This document shows positions 35,318-44,370 of a stretch of DNA of 64,000 nucleotides, in pieces. The position numbers and the translations under genes were made by a program. This stretch comes from CAYPEK01 sp964409645 (GTDB lineage Bacteria; UBP15; UBA6099). Location of the stretch: contig CAYPEK010000004.1 of the NCBI GenBank assembly GCA_964409645.1, forward strand, positions 1 through 64,000, read 5' to 3'. The notes under the pieces were generated by a model that made no database searches, was not told where the DNA came from, and saw only the letters and a program-made list of their open reading frames with translations. Position 1 is the stretch's first letter, and each line of letters starts with the position of its first letter.

Positions 35318-35512
35318 TTATAAATACTCGTCAACTTTTCGGGGAGGTTCAGGACTTATCCGCGGCGTCGTCCTCGGGTCCGGCGCCCGCTGGACAGCCG
35401 GTTCCACCCGCGGAGTGGACGGCGGCAGTACCCGCTCACTCGATGCAACCGGCGCCGGACGGCTTGTCGGCGGTATCGACATCTCGGATGTTACAACCTG
35501 TACGCCTGCCAT
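35318..35512 (-). CDS. Small proline-rich protein
   Basis: 64 residues, about one quarter Pro, with SIPPTSRPAPVASS and RTTPRISPEPPRKVDEYL and no predicted fold, membrane segment or Cys. An AAGGAG site seven bases before the ATG makes translation likely despite the small size. It lies 61 bp downstream of the PPC-domain gene on the same strand. Function unknown; a disordered adaptor or envelope linker is a guess. Confidence 0.6.
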   Translation of the reverse strand: MAGVQVVTSEMSIPPTSRPAPVASSERVLPPSTPRVEPAVQRAPDPRTTPRISPEPPRKVDEYL

Positions 35513-35573
35513 AAATAACTCCTTATATTTCTATTATCCACTTTCCGCCCGTTTACGCAACCTCGCCCGAAAT

Positions 35574-36014
35574 TCATTTTTTGTGATCCGGTAAAAATGC
35601 GCCGATCCCGGCGTCGTGAACCTTCTCAAGCCCTCCGAAATCGACCTCGAAAAGCACGGCCTCCACGACAATGTGCACCTTGCCGCCCTCCCGCAGACAG
35701 CCCAACAGCGTCTCGCCGCCGCGCCCGGCAGCAATATGGATATGCGGCTTTGGCGCGCCTTCCGCCCACATCACCGACCCCGCGCCAAGAAGCTCGCGCC
35801 CGTCCGAAAACTCGCTCCACACCGGCGCCGCCGGCAGCGTTAGGTCCTTCGGCCCCGTCACGATTCGGCCCGTCTCCATCGCCCCGAGCATAAATATGTA
35901 CGCGTTCCGCACATTCTTTTCCCTCACGAACTCGACCAGCCGCTCGATAAATAAGTCGCCGTGCTCGAAAGTAAGCGCAAAAACGCGCCCGATTGTTCCT
36001 TCTGTATATTTCAT
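35574..36014 (-). CDS. PPC/DUF296 domain protein
   Basis: 146 residues covering one whole PPC (DUF296) domain: GRVFALTFEHGDLFIERLVEFVREKNVRNAYIFMLGAMETGRIVTGP, then SEFSDGRELLGAGSV, KPHIHIAAGRGGETLLGCLREG (the conserved His pair), and VEAVLFEVDFGGLEKVHD. In bacteria these are stand-alone trimers of unknown role, in plants part of AT-hook DNA-binding proteins. GGCGGAGG lies five bases before the ATG. Followed by the small Pro-rich gene. Confidence 0.85.
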   Translation of the reverse strand: MKYTEGTIGRVFALTFEHGDLFIERLVEFVREKNVRNAYIFMLGAMETGRIVTGPKDLTLPAAPVWSEFSDGRELLGAGSVMWAEGAPKPHIHIAAGRGGETLLGCLREGGKVHIVVEAVLFEVDFGGLEKVHDAGIGAFLPDHKK

Positions 36015-36100
36015 CGAAACCTCCGCCGGACAGCCTCATCTAAACATCAAACCCATTAATTGTTATAATAATACCGCGACAAGCGCATTTGAAGGGATAT

Positions 36101-36316
36101 ATGGAACAGTTCGACAAATTCAAAGCAACCCACCTGCTCTGCCCGAAGTGCAACGTCGCCACGCCCGTGCGCGAGCGGCTTCTACTCGTGTTGCCGGACG
36201 GAGAATTGTACGAATACATCTGCTCGCGGTGCGGGGCCTCGCTCGGAAAAAGAAAAGTCACCGGCCCCGCTGCCGGATACATCCCGCCGCCGCCCGGCCG
36301 CCCGCAGTATATGTAA
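36101..36316 (+). CDS. Small zinc-ribbon-like protein
   Basis: 71 residues with two Cys pairs (LLCPKCNV and YICSRCGASLG) spaced as a zinc ribbon, and a Pro/Gly-rich tail (GYIPPPPGRPQYM). AAGGG precedes ATG 36101; a TTG four codons earlier is the alternative. Probably binds one zinc; partner unknown. It diverges from the PPC gene. Confidence 0.65.
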   Translation: MEQFDKFKATHLLCPKCNVATPVRERLLLVLPDGELYEYICSRCGASLGKRKVTGPAAGYIPPPPGRPQYM

Positions 36317-36378
36317 AATTCAAAAGCAAACAAAACCCGTCACGGGTCATAATACATCACAACAGTTTTATCTGATAT

Positions 36379-36732
36379 TTACAGATACTTCGCGGCCTTT
36401 TCCATCAGTTCCGAGAGGTCGGACGACTTCACAACATACTCCTCGGCCGCCCACGTGGAAAAATCCTGCTTGAATGTCGGATACGCCGAAAGCAGTATCA
36501 CCGGCAGATTCTTATTTTTCGTTTTGATCTGATTGAGAACTTCGAGCCCGTCAACATCGGGCATCTTGATGTCGAGGATCACAAGGTCAACCGCGTAGCT
36601 CATCTCCGAAAGCATGCTGATCGCCTCGCGGCCGCCCTGCGCCAAGATTACTTTGTAACCTTCGTCCTCAAATTCAGCCTGCACCAAATCCCTGATTTGA
36701 GGCTTGTCATCCACCACCAGTATCTTTTTCAT
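36379..36732 (-). CDS. Single-domain response regulator (CheY-like)
   Basis: 117 residues, a complete receiver domain with nothing attached: acidic pair in ILVVDDKPQIRD, phospho-acceptor Asp in DLVILDIKMPDVDGLEVL, switch Ser in VILLSAYPTF, and Lys in EYVVKSSDLSE. All key residues are intact. It may act by protein contact or relay for an orphan kinase, such as the one at 7060-9048. ATG 36732 has GGTGG nearby; a GTG four codons upstream is possible. Its promoter is at 36765-36794. Confidence 0.9.
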   Translation of the reverse strand: MKKILVVDDKPQIRDLVQAEFEDEGYKVILAQGGREAISMLSEMSYAVDLVILDIKMPDVDGLEVLNQIKTKNKNLPVILLSAYPTFKQDFSTWAAEEYVVKSSDLSELMEKAAKYL

Positions 36733-36764
36733 GACGCTCGCCACCTTCAGGGTTCTTAATATAA

Positions 36765-36794
36765 ATTATACCTATTACTTTTAAAATAACAAAC
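36765..36794 (-). promoter_or_regulatory. Probable promoter of the CheY-like gene
   Basis: On the minus strand TTGTTA (36794-36789), an 18-bp spacer and TATAAT (36770-36765), giving a leader of about 25 bases. The rest of the 346-bp gap to sat (36733-37078) holds no convincing gene. A TATAAT at 37029-37034 with no good -35 may serve sat. Confidence 0.5.
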
Positions 36795-37078
36795 TTCGAT
36801 TTGCCTGATTCCGAAAAATATTCGCCGCCGTCATCACCGACGTGCCGAATCCCGCAAACTCTCCCCCGCAACCGCATTTATGCTCTTCGTGCAGTCCGCC
36901 ATTTCCCCATCTTTCCTTCAGAACTCATTCATGCCTCTCAATCCGGGAAAGAAAATCATAGCATAAAAACACCGCGCCCGGTCAACAAAACCGGCTTAAA
37001 ATCCGCCAAACATGGAATTCCGCACCTATATAATCTAAAATATATGCGGCATCTTTAAGGAACGGAGCTAAACCAACC

Positions 37079-38239
37079 ATGCAAACGATCAAACCCCACG
37101 GCGGCGCCCTCATCAACCGTATGGCCGAAGGCGACCTGCTCAAAGACCTGACCTCCCGCGCCCCCGGGATGGTCAAAATAAACATCAATAATAAGGAACT
37201 TTCCGACCTGCTGATGATCGCCATCGGCGGATTCAGCCCGTTGACCGGCTTCATGCGGAAAGCCGACTACGACAGCGTCGTCGATACGAAACACCTCTCG
37301 AACGGGCTGCCGTGGACGATCCCGATCACGCTTTCCTGCGACGATGCAACCGCGTCGAAACTGAAACCCGGCGACGACGCGGCACTGTACGACGGCGACG
37401 GCGTCCTTCGCGGCGTGCTGCACATCGACGAGAAATACACTTACGACAAAAAGAGAGAAGCGACGAAAGTCTATAGAACCGACGACGGAGCACACCCCGG
37501 CGTCGCATTTGTTTACGCGCAGGGCGACACCCTCCTCGGCGGCGACGTGTGGATGGTCGAGCGGCCGCAGCCACCCGAGTTCCCGCAGTACTGGCGCGAC
37601 CCGGCGGAGACGCGCCGCATCTTCGAGGAGCGCAACTGGAAACGCGTCGTCGCGTTCCAGACGCGGAACCCCGTGCACCGCGCGCACGAGTATATCCAGA
37701 AAGTCGCGATGGAAATCTGCGACGGGCTCCTGCTCCACCCGCTCGTCGGCGAAACGAAAAAGGGCGACATCCCGGCGGACGTCCGCATGAAATGCTACGA
37801 AGTGCTGCTTGACAACTACTACCCGAAAGACCGCACGCTGTTGAGCGTGCTGCCCGCCGCGATGCGCTACGCAGGCCCGGCGGAAGCCATATTCCACGCC
37901 ATCATGCGCAAGAACTACGGCTGCACCCACTTCATCGTCGGCCGCGACCACGCCGGTGTCGGCAACTACTACGGCTCGTTCGACGCGCATTACATCTTCG
38001 ATGAATTCGACCCTGCCGCGATCGGCATCACGCCGCTCTTCTTCGACTACACGTTCTTCTGCTCGAAGTGCGGCGGCATGGCATCGAACAAAACATGCCC
38101 GCACGACGCGTCGCACCACATCTCGCTCTCCGGCACCAAAGTGCGCGAGATGCTGGCGAACGGCGAAATCCCGCCTGTCGAGTTCACGCGCCCCGAAGTC
38201 GCCGAAGTGCTCATCGAATCGATGAAAAACAACGGCTGA
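37079..38239 (+). CDS. sat: Sulfate adenylyltransferase (ATP sulfurylase)
   Basis: 386 residues, the monofunctional bacterial/archaeal type that converts ATP and sulfate to APS and pyrophosphate (the reverse direction in sulfur oxidisers). Key motifs: GGFSPLTGFM, FQTRNPVHRAHEY (nucleotide and sulfate loop), HFIVGRDHAGVG, and a zinc-binding Cys-x2-Cys...Cys-x8-His segment (FFCSKCGG, KTCPHDASHH). SISLSGTK-like SLSGTKVREML follows. No fused APS kinase. AAGGAACGGAG precedes the ATG. No apr, dsr or cys genes adjoin, so assimilatory and dissimilatory roles cannot be separated. Confidence 0.94.
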   Translation: MQTIKPHGGALINRMAEGDLLKDLTSRAPGMVKININNKELSDLLMIAIGGFSPLTGFMRKADYDSVVDTKHLSNGLPWTIPITLSCDDATASKLKPGDDAALYDGDGVLRGVLHIDEKYTYDKKREATKVYRTDDGAHPGVAFVYAQGDTLLGGDVWMVERPQPPEFPQYWRDPAETRRIFEERNWKRVVAFQTRNPVHRAHEYIQKVAMEICDGLLLHPLVGETKKGDIPADVRMKCYEVLLDNYYPKDRTLLSVLPAAMRYAGPAEAIFHAIMRKNYGCTHFIVGRDHAGVGNYYGSFDAHYIFDEFDPAAIGITPLFFDYTFFCSKCGGMASNKTCPHDASHHISLSGTKVREMLANGEIPPVEFTRPEVAEVLIESMKNNG

Positions 38240-38301
38240 CAGGCCTACAACGATTTGTTGTTTTAAAATCAGAAATTCTAATCATGGAATATTACAGCTA
38301 T

Positions 38302-38326
38302 ATCCGTGTCTATCTGTGGTTCTTGC
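38302..38326. repeat. 25-bp direct repeat, left copy
   Basis: Begins ATCCGTGTCTATCTGTGG and ends TTCTTGC. It is identical to 39342-39366, and the two copies bracket the AT-rich orphan gene. A related copy is at 55842. Confidence 0.85.
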
Positions 38327-38328
38327 AA

Positions 38329-38337
38329 TGATATAAT
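38329..38337 (+). promoter_or_regulatory. Extended -10 promoter of the AT-rich orphan gene
   Basis: TGATATAAT, an extended -10 element (TGn plus TATAAT), just inside the left direct repeat and 35 bases before the gene. A small inverted repeat (ACAAT/ATTGT, 38346-38360) follows and may be an operator. Confidence 0.45.
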
Positions 38338-38372
38338 ATAACTATACAATTTCATATTGTGAGATTAGTAAA

Positions 38373-39302
38373 ATGACTGATGAAGAATTGATTAAAGAGA
38401 TAAAAAGATTATTCGGGTCCAAGAGAATAACGCTCTTAAAAGCACTTCATGAATGTGCAGATAAAATACCCGTACAAGCAATGATTGAGCAAGAATTACA
38501 AAAAACAACGGGGCTGCATGTAAAATCATGTGTTGCGCTATCTGATGATACCCTGAAATGGATGTCTCAAAAGTCCAGTGACATTAAGAAGCTGAATTTC
38601 GATCCCGAAGACCGTTCCGAACTAATAGGAGATCCGAGTTTCTGGTTCCTTTTACTATTGAATAAGAATATAAAAGACCCTCTCGATTTCGATGAGAAGT
38701 TGGCGGAACGACACAACACTTTATTCTTTTGTGAAATCTGGGCAAGTATTCTTTTTCCTCTGTACACCTACGACATCTATTATTGGAAATATTCGAAAAA
38801 AGATAATATTCAGGAATTTGGCCCTTATAAGCCCCAAAAAAAGCACGAAGCAATTGCCGTTAATGACATGAAGAAGGCAATGAAAACATTCGGTTATAAA
38901 TTAATATCGAAGAAAACAGCAAAAACAATAATCAGACAAGCTATAACGGATTGCGCGGAAAAAGGCGAGGCTACAGTTTTCGATTGTATCTTCAGCGATA
39001 TGACATTTTATACGGAAACAAAATCACGGATGAACATAGAAAGGAATGTTTATCCTGAGCTTGGAATGGAATGCAACTGGAGAGAATATTACGACAAAAA
39101 ACATAAACTATATGAAAAAAAGATTTACATGCAATTTTATGAAAGAGATGACGAGACCATCGTTATTGATTCTGAAGGCAGAATTAAAAAATTTGAGATA
39201 GGCTCAGGAAGTCACGCAAACATACCTTCCCAATGGATCACTTACGATACCGATAAAAAGACCGGTTATCTTACCAGAAAAAAAGAAAAACACAAGGGAT
39301 AA
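38373..39302 (+). CDS. Hypothetical protein, AT-rich (probably acquired)
   Basis: 309 residues, soluble, rich in Lys, Tyr and Trp, with no motif I recognise. Features visible are an N-terminal helical region (DEELIKEIKRLFGSKRITLLKAL), an aromatic central stretch (FFCEIWASILFPLYTYDIYYWKY) and a basic tail (GYLTRKKEKHKG). Codon use is much more AT-rich than its neighbours. It sits alone between two identical 25-bp direct repeats. No clear ribosome site. No transposase is present, so how it arrived is not visible. Confidence 0.7.
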   Translation: MTDEELIKEIKRLFGSKRITLLKALHECADKIPVQAMIEQELQKTTGLHVKSCVALSDDTLKWMSQKSSDIKKLNFDPEDRSELIGDPSFWFLLLLNKNIKDPLDFDEKLAERHNTLFFCEIWASILFPLYTYDIYYWKYSKKDNIQEFGPYKPQKKHEAIAVNDMKKAMKTFGYKLISKKTAKTIIRQAITDCAEKGEATVFDCIFSDMTFYTETKSRMNIERNVYPELGMECNWREYYDKKHKLYEKKIYMQFYERDDETIVIDSEGRIKKFEIGSGSHANIPSQWITYDTDKKTGYLTRKKEKHKG

Positions 39303-39341
39303 ATCTGGATATAGTTTTCCCGAAATAGTAAGTGCTATTGA

Positions 39342-39366
39342 ATCCGTGTCTATCTGTGGTTCTTGC
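39342..39366. repeat. 25-bp direct repeat, right copy
   Basis: Identical over 25 bp to 38302-38326; flanking bases differ on both sides. It lies between the AT-rich orphan gene and the 3' end of glmM. Confidence 0.85.
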
Positions 39367-39374
39367 TTTGCTGG

Positions 39375-40748
39375 TCAGTTGACTTTGAGTTCTTTTTTGA
39401 CTGTATTGAGGATTTCGTCGGTGCTGGCTTCGGCGATTTCTCGATCCCACGTTTCAACCATGACGCGTATCAGCGGTTCCGTGCCGGAGGGCCGCACGAC
39501 AACGCGGCCGTTTTCGCCGAGGCGCTTTTCTATCTCCGCAACCTTTTTCTGTATCTTCGCGTTTTCGTAAAACGCTTCCCTGTTCGGGACTCTTATGTTC
39601 TTTAGAAACTGCGCCGAGCGCTTCATCTTCGTGAGTTCGGAGAACGGCTTTTTCAGCGCGGCGAAGTATTTCACCGTCTGAGCGGCGGTGATGAGCCCGT
39701 CGCCGGTTGTTGACAGGTCGAGAAAGATTATATGGCCGGACTGCTCGCCGCCGAGGTTGTAGCCGCCTGCGACCATCTCACGCATGACAAACTTGTCGCC
39801 TACCGCGGCGCGTATCATTTTACCACCGAGCTTCTTCAGCCCGAGCTCGAACCCCATGTTCGTCATCACCGTTGTGACAACCGTTTTCTTAGGCAGCCGG
39901 TTTTCCTTTATCATCTGTCCGGCGCAGAGAAGCATTATCTGGTCGCCATCGACTATATTGCCTTTTTCGTCTATAAAAATCACGCGGTCGGCGTCGCCGT
40001 CGAAGGCGAATCCGAGCGCCGCGCCGTGCTTGAGCACCTTCTTCGCGAGTTTGTCCGGCCGCGTCGATCCGCAGTCAACGTTGATCTTCCTGCCGTCTTC
40101 ATCCGCGTTGACGAACATGACGTCTTCCGCGACTTCTCTGAAGACACGCTTAGCGTATCTGGACGCCGCGCCGTTCGCGCAATCGATTATGATCCGGCCG
40201 TCGATGAACACGCCGCGCAGCAGCCGCCGTACGTACGCGATGTAATTTGTCGCCATGTTGCCTTTGTCGAGCGAGGAGCCGACTTTGTCGCCGGACGGCA
40301 ACTCAAGCGCATACGGCCCCTGCGCGATCAGCTTCTCGATCGCCCGCTCGTCTTCGTCTTCGAGCTTGCCGCCCTCGCCTGAGAAAACCTTAATGCCGTT
40401 GTCCTCGACCGGGTTGTGTGAGGCGGAGATCATGATCCCGCAGTCGCAGCCGAGATTCGCCGTCAGGTACGCGAGTCCGGGCGTCGGGACGATGCCTATG
40501 CAAAGCGCGTCGCACCCGGCGGACGTGATACCCGCTACGAGCGCTGTTTCTATCATGTCGCCGGACACCCGCGTGTCCTTGCCGACAAGCACCCGTCCCG
40601 GCGTACCCTTCTTCACCGTGCACAGATGATGCGCGGCGCAGCGTCCGACCGCCAGAGCTATCTCCGCCGTGAGTTCCACATTCGCCACGCCACGTATGCC
40701 GTCGGTGCCGAACCGCACCGTATTTTTATTCTTTCCGTAAGTCGCCAT
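39375..40748 (-). CDS. glmM: Phosphoglucosamine mutase
   Basis: 457 residues, last gene of argH-cdaA-cdaR-glmM. It converts glucosamine-6-phosphate to glucosamine-1-phosphate for peptidoglycan and LPS precursors. Motifs: RFGTDGIRGVAN at the N-terminus, the phosphoserine loop GIMISASHNPVEDNG (catalytic Ser near 110), the metal loop FAFDGDADRVIFID, the sugar loop GGEQSGHIIF, and the C-terminal phosphate loop VRPSGTEPLIRVM. All are intact and length is normal. AGGTGA before the ATG overlaps the stop of cdaR. In many bacteria GlmM binds and restrains CdaA. Confidence 0.96.
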   Translation of the reverse strand: MATYGKNKNTVRFGTDGIRGVANVELTAEIALAVGRCAAHHLCTVKKGTPGRVLVGKDTRVSGDMIETALVAGITSAGCDALCIGIVPTPGLAYLTANLGCDCGIMISASHNPVEDNGIKVFSGEGGKLEDEDERAIEKLIAQGPYALELPSGDKVGSSLDKGNMATNYIAYVRRLLRGVFIDGRIIIDCANGAASRYAKRVFREVAEDVMFVNADEDGRKINVDCGSTRPDKLAKKVLKHGAALGFAFDGDADRVIFIDEKGNIVDGDQIMLLCAGQMIKENRLPKKTVVTTVMTNMGFELGLKKLGGKMIRAAVGDKFVMREMVAGGYNLGGEQSGHIIFLDLSTTGDGLITAAQTVKYFAALKKPFSELTKMKRSAQFLKNIRVPNREAFYENAKIQKKVAEIEKRLGENGRVVVRPSGTEPLIRVMVETWDREIAEASTDEILNTVKKELKVN

Positions 40749-40752
40749 CTTT

Positions 40753-41943
40753 TCAGTCACCTGTTCTTGCAATTAACGTTTTCACCGGGCTGGTATCATA
40801 TTCGAGCTTCACCTGCTCATGAACCTTGTTAAGATGCACGTCCGGTCTAATCTCGTATTCGCCGGGTTTAAGGCCGAGCAGGTCCACCTTTGCCGCCACC
40901 TCGGTCGCATCGATCCGTGAAACAACGTCCGCTGGCCCCGTAAGAACGACATCCACGTTCGCGGGACTGAAGTTAACACTGCATCCATCACACAAATTGA
41001 GTCCGCGTACCATTACGGTAATTGTCTTCTTTTCCGCTTTCTGCGGCTCGCAACTGAACGTCACCGTCGGCGGGTCGGCCATAACACCTTCGGGCAGCTT
41101 CATTTTCAACTGATACGCTCCACCGCCTTCGCACACACTGACGTCGAACGGCTCCGTCGTCGCCGCCTTTATCTTCTTTATCTTCGCTTCGTCGCCGCTC
41201 AGCGACACTTCCTCGGGCAGGTAATACGCATCCGGATACCCTTTCTCGTCACCCGGATTCTTGAACACCACCTTCACGGGAACCGTCGCCGTCTGCTTCG
41301 ACACAATCTGAATGCTCACGGAAATCTTTTCCGGCACTATATGCACCGATGTTACGTCATTTCCTTCCGGGTCCTGCGCCGATATGCGATAATTACCTCT
41401 GAACGAGCGCTTCTTTCCCTCGATGCTCAATTTCACGACCAGCCTCGATACCGATTTCAGGTCCTCTCGATCGCCGTATGCGCGCGCCGACATCGGCCTG
41501 TATTCCGACTGCCCCTGCATGTAACCTTCCGGAAGCAGGCCGGACAGCCTCAGCTCGACCGGCAGCTCGATCTTTTTGAGCGGTTTGAGGACAACCTCGA
41601 TGTCGCGCGTCATGAGCCGCGCCCTCAGACCGGTTTTGTTGACCAGTTTCACCCCGACTCTGTGAGAGCCTTCCTTGAGCCCCGACAGATTCGCCACCGC
41701 ATACAGTTTCTCGCCGCTGATATTGTCCATCAGCTTCGTGTTGCCGGTCAGCTCGACCCGCACCGATTCGTCTTTCGAATCGCCGAAACCACATTCAGGC
41801 ACGAGATTTACGTACTTAACTTTCGCGGGATACGTGATGCTCGTCCTCGGATTCTGGCTGGCGTTTATGAACCACCATAGCCCGCACGCGAGCAGAACCG
41901 AGATTATCTTTATCTTGTAATTGTTCAGTATCAGCTTCTTCAT
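40753..41943 (-). CDS. cdaR: YbbR-domain protein, CdaA regulator (CdaR)
   Basis: 397 residues from the ATG at 41943. One N-terminal TM (NYKIKIISVLLACGLWWFINAS), then several extracytoplasmic YbbR repeats (for example RTSITYPAKVKYVNLVPECG and VELPVELRLSGLLPEGYM). CdaR partners the membrane diadenylate cyclase CdaA and modulates it from outside the membrane. The position between cdaA and glmM is the classic arrangement. The start is placed where the TM protein begins; the open frame extends 40 codons further upstream, overlapping cdaA. Confidence 0.92.
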   Translation of the reverse strand: MKKLILNNYKIKIISVLLACGLWWFINASQNPRTSITYPAKVKYVNLVPECGFGDSKDESVRVELTGNTKLMDNISGEKLYAVANLSGLKEGSHRVGVKLVNKTGLRARLMTRDIEVVLKPLKKIELPVELRLSGLLPEGYMQGQSEYRPMSARAYGDREDLKSVSRLVVKLSIEGKKRSFRGNYRISAQDPEGNDVTSVHIVPEKISVSIQIVSKQTATVPVKVVFKNPGDEKGYPDAYYLPEEVSLSGDEAKIKKIKAATTEPFDVSVCEGGGAYQLKMKLPEGVMADPPTVTFSCEPQKAEKKTITVMVRGLNLCDGCSVNFSPANVDVVLTGPADVVSRIDATEVAAKVDLLGLKPGEYEIRPDVHLNKVHEQVKLEYDTSPVKTLIARTGD

Positions 41944-41980
41944 AATTTGCTTTCCGGCAATCAACGCCGGCCGCGCGGCC

Positions 41981-42814
41981 TCACTTCTTCTCCGAGCCGA
42001 GGAACGACGAGAACCCGGTTCCGGTCGGCACGAAAAGCGAATACAGCAACTCGCGGAGCGCATCCGGTTTAATGTCGCGGATCAGCTTGCCGCTGTGCGC
42101 GAGCGAAATGTAGCCTGTTTCCTCGGAGACGACGAGCGAGACGGCGTCCGTCACCTCGGATATTCCAAGCGCGGCGCGATGCCGCGACCCGACGTCCTGC
42201 GGCAGCGACGGGTTCTCCGACAGCGGCAGAAAACATCCCGCGGCCAGCACCCGGTTACCGCGCACCAGCACCGCCCCGTCGTGCAGGAACGTATGCGGAA
42301 AGAATATCGTTTTGAGCAACTCGGGCGACAGCACGCCGTCCATAAACGTCCCGGAACGCGTGTAGTCCTCGAGGCTTGTTTCCTGCTCGACCACTATGAG
42401 CGCGCCCATCTTCACGATGGACAGGTCCTCCAATGTGACAATCAGCGAATGAATGAGTTTTATGATGTCTTCTTTTTCGAGGCCGGCGAACCTGCGCTGC
42501 CAGAACCCGCGCTGCCCCATCGACTCGAGCGCGCGCCGCAACTCCGGCTGGAACACTATCAGCAGCGCCACCACAATCACCGCACTGAGGCTCTTGATTA
42601 TGAAAAAGATCGTGTCCAGTTTGAAGATGCCGGCCACCAGCGCGAACAGAATGAATACGCCCAGCCCTCGAAGGATGGACACCGCGCGGGTCTTCTGCAG
42701 ATTTATGATGATGTAGTAAAACACCACCGATATAACAATGATCTCCACCGCCGCCTTGATTATGTCCACCGGCGTCGTCGGGATCGGTATGTTGAAGATC
42801 GACTGTATGTCCAT
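41981..42814 (-). CDS. cdaA: Diadenylate cyclase CdaA (c-di-AMP synthase)
   Basis: 277 residues: three N-terminal TM segments (about 20-90) and a DAC (DisA_N) domain with both signature motifs, HDGAVLV (DGA) and GSRHRAALG (RHR), which bind and condense two ATP to c-di-AMP. The N-terminus is close to the CdaA type rather than DisA (no HhH domain). It starts three bases after the argH stop, so translation is probably coupled, and is followed by cdaR and glmM. Confidence 0.96.
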   Translation of the reverse strand: MDIQSIFNIPIPTTPVDIIKAAVEIIVISVVFYYIIINLQKTRAVSILRGLGVFILFALVAGIFKLDTIFFIIKSLSAVIVVALLIVFQPELRRALESMGQRGFWQRRFAGLEKEDIIKLIHSLIVTLEDLSIVKMGALIVVEQETSLEDYTRSGTFMDGVLSPELLKTIFFPHTFLHDGAVLVRGNRVLAAGCFLPLSENPSLPQDVGSRHRAALGISEVTDAVSLVVSEETGYISLAHSGKLIRDIKPDALRELLYSLFVPTGTGFSSFLGSEKK

Positions 42815-42817
42815 CGG

Positions 42818-44227
42818 TTATCCCGTTGTGAGAATCCGTTTCGCCTTCTTGATTTGCGCTCGGACGGACGCCGGAGACGCCGCCCCCGGCCCGGTGCGCT
42901 TCGTCAGTCCGGCCGCCGGTTCGAGGAACTTCGCCGCGTCCGGCCCGAACAGCGGCGACGCCGCCGTCAATTCGGCGGGTGTCAGGCCCTTGAATTCGAT
43001 CCCGCGCTCGACGCAGCTCCGCACGAGCCGCCCCACAACAGAGTGCGCCTCCCGAAACGGCATCCCTTTCAGCACGAGGTAGTCGGTCAGGTCCACCGCG
43101 TTGAGCAGCCCCGTGCCCGCCGCGGCCGCCATGCGGTCCGTGTTAAACGTCGCGCCGTCTATCAATTTCGCGAAAAGCCGTAGTGATGCGGCAACCGTTT
43201 TCGCCGCGTCGAACACCGGCTCCTTGTCTTCCTGCATGTCCCGGTTGTACGTCAGCGGGAGCGATTTCATCACCATCAGGAGCGCCACCAGATCGCCCGC
43301 CACGCGGCCGTTCTTGCCCCTGATAAGCTCCGCGACGTCCGGGTTCTTCTTCTGCGGCATTATGCTGCTGCCCGTGCAGAGCGCATCCGGCAGCGACACA
43401 AAACCGAACTCCGGTGACATCCACATAACAAGCTCTTCGCACGCGCGGCCGAGGTGGTTCATGCAGATCGCCGCCGCCGCGAGAAATTCGATTGCAAAGT
43501 CCCGGTCGGCCACCGCGTCCATGCTGTTATCCGCCGGAGCGTCGAACCCGAGCGTCCGCGCCGTCAGCTTCGGATCGGTCGGCAGCGCCGTGCCCGCGAG
43601 CGCGCCCGCCCCCAGCGGGAGCGTGCCCATCCGCGCCGCGCAATCCGCGAACCGCCCGGCGTCCCGGTCCAGCATGAAAAAGTACGCCATGAGGTGATGC
43701 CCCAGCGGAACCGGCTGCGCGTGCTGCGTGTGCGTGAAACCGGGCATGAGTGTCTCAGCGTGCTTCTCGGCCTGAGAGACGAGCGCCGCCTGCGCCGCCC
43801 GTATGCCGCACCTGATGTCACCCGACGCCGCCCGCAGATAAAGCTTCAGATCGGTTGCCACCTGATCGTTCCGCGAGCGCGCGGTGTGCAGCCGCCCGGC
43901 CGCCGGCCCGATCAGCTCCGCCAGCCGCGACTCGATGTTCATGTGCACGTCTTCAAGGCAGACTTTGAACTTGAAGCTGCCGCTCTCGATATCTTCGCGG
44001 ATCTGCTTGAGCCCGGCATGTATTTTCTTTACGTCGGATTTCGATATGATCCCGCAGGCGGCGAGCATTGCCGAATGCGCCAACGACTGCTCGATGTCGA
44101 ATTCCGCAAGCTCGCGGTCGAAGCTCACCGACTCGGTGAACCGCTCGACATCGGCGTCCGTGCCGCCGCTGAACCGGCCGCCCCACGGCTTCTTCGCGAC
44201 CTCTTTTTTATCGTTTTTCTTTGGCAT
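42818..44227 (-). CDS. argH: Argininosuccinate lyase
   Basis: 469 residues, fumarase/aspartase superfamily. Motifs: KPWGGRFSGGTDADVERFTESVSFDRELAEFDI, HTARSRNDQVATDLKLYLR, GFTHTQHAQPVPLGHHLMAY, and the signature SSIMPQKKNPDVAELIRGKNGRV. It catalyses the last step of arginine synthesis (argininosuccinate to arginine and fumarate). First gene of the operon with cdaA-cdaR-glmM, an unusual partner for these genes. The upstream 143 bp (44228-44370) is AT-rich with a TAGAAT at 44253-44248 (minus strand) but no good -35. Confidence 0.96.
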   Translation of the reverse strand: MPKKNDKKEVAKKPWGGRFSGGTDADVERFTESVSFDRELAEFDIEQSLAHSAMLAACGIISKSDVKKIHAGLKQIREDIESGSFKFKVCLEDVHMNIESRLAELIGPAAGRLHTARSRNDQVATDLKLYLRAASGDIRCGIRAAQAALVSQAEKHAETLMPGFTHTQHAQPVPLGHHLMAYFFMLDRDAGRFADCAARMGTLPLGAGALAGTALPTDPKLTARTLGFDAPADNSMDAVADRDFAIEFLAAAAICMNHLGRACEELVMWMSPEFGFVSLPDALCTGSSIMPQKKNPDVAELIRGKNGRVAGDLVALLMVMKSLPLTYNRDMQEDKEPVFDAAKTVAASLRLFAKLIDGATFNTDRMAAAAGTGLLNAVDLTDYLVLKGMPFREAHSVVGRLVRSCVERGIEFKGLTPAELTAASPLFGPDAAKFLEPAAGLTKRTGPGAASPASVRAQIKKAKRILTTG

Positions 44228-44370
44228 AGCAAAAACTACCGAAAAGTATTCTATATTTTAATATCCATATATTTAACACTTTTTGAATATATATATTCAA
44301 TTTAACATATCTTAATTTTTTTCGATTGTTTTTCGATCAGAAATAACGATGCCCGCATCAATTTTTTTCT

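Noticed and set aside
36801..37058. 85-codon plus-strand frame in the gap before sat
   Set aside because: No ribosome site, no motif, and it runs through the likely sat promoter region.
41921..43183. 420-codon plus-strand frame
   Set aside because: Antisense to cdaA and argH. Arg/His-rich translation without recognisable features.
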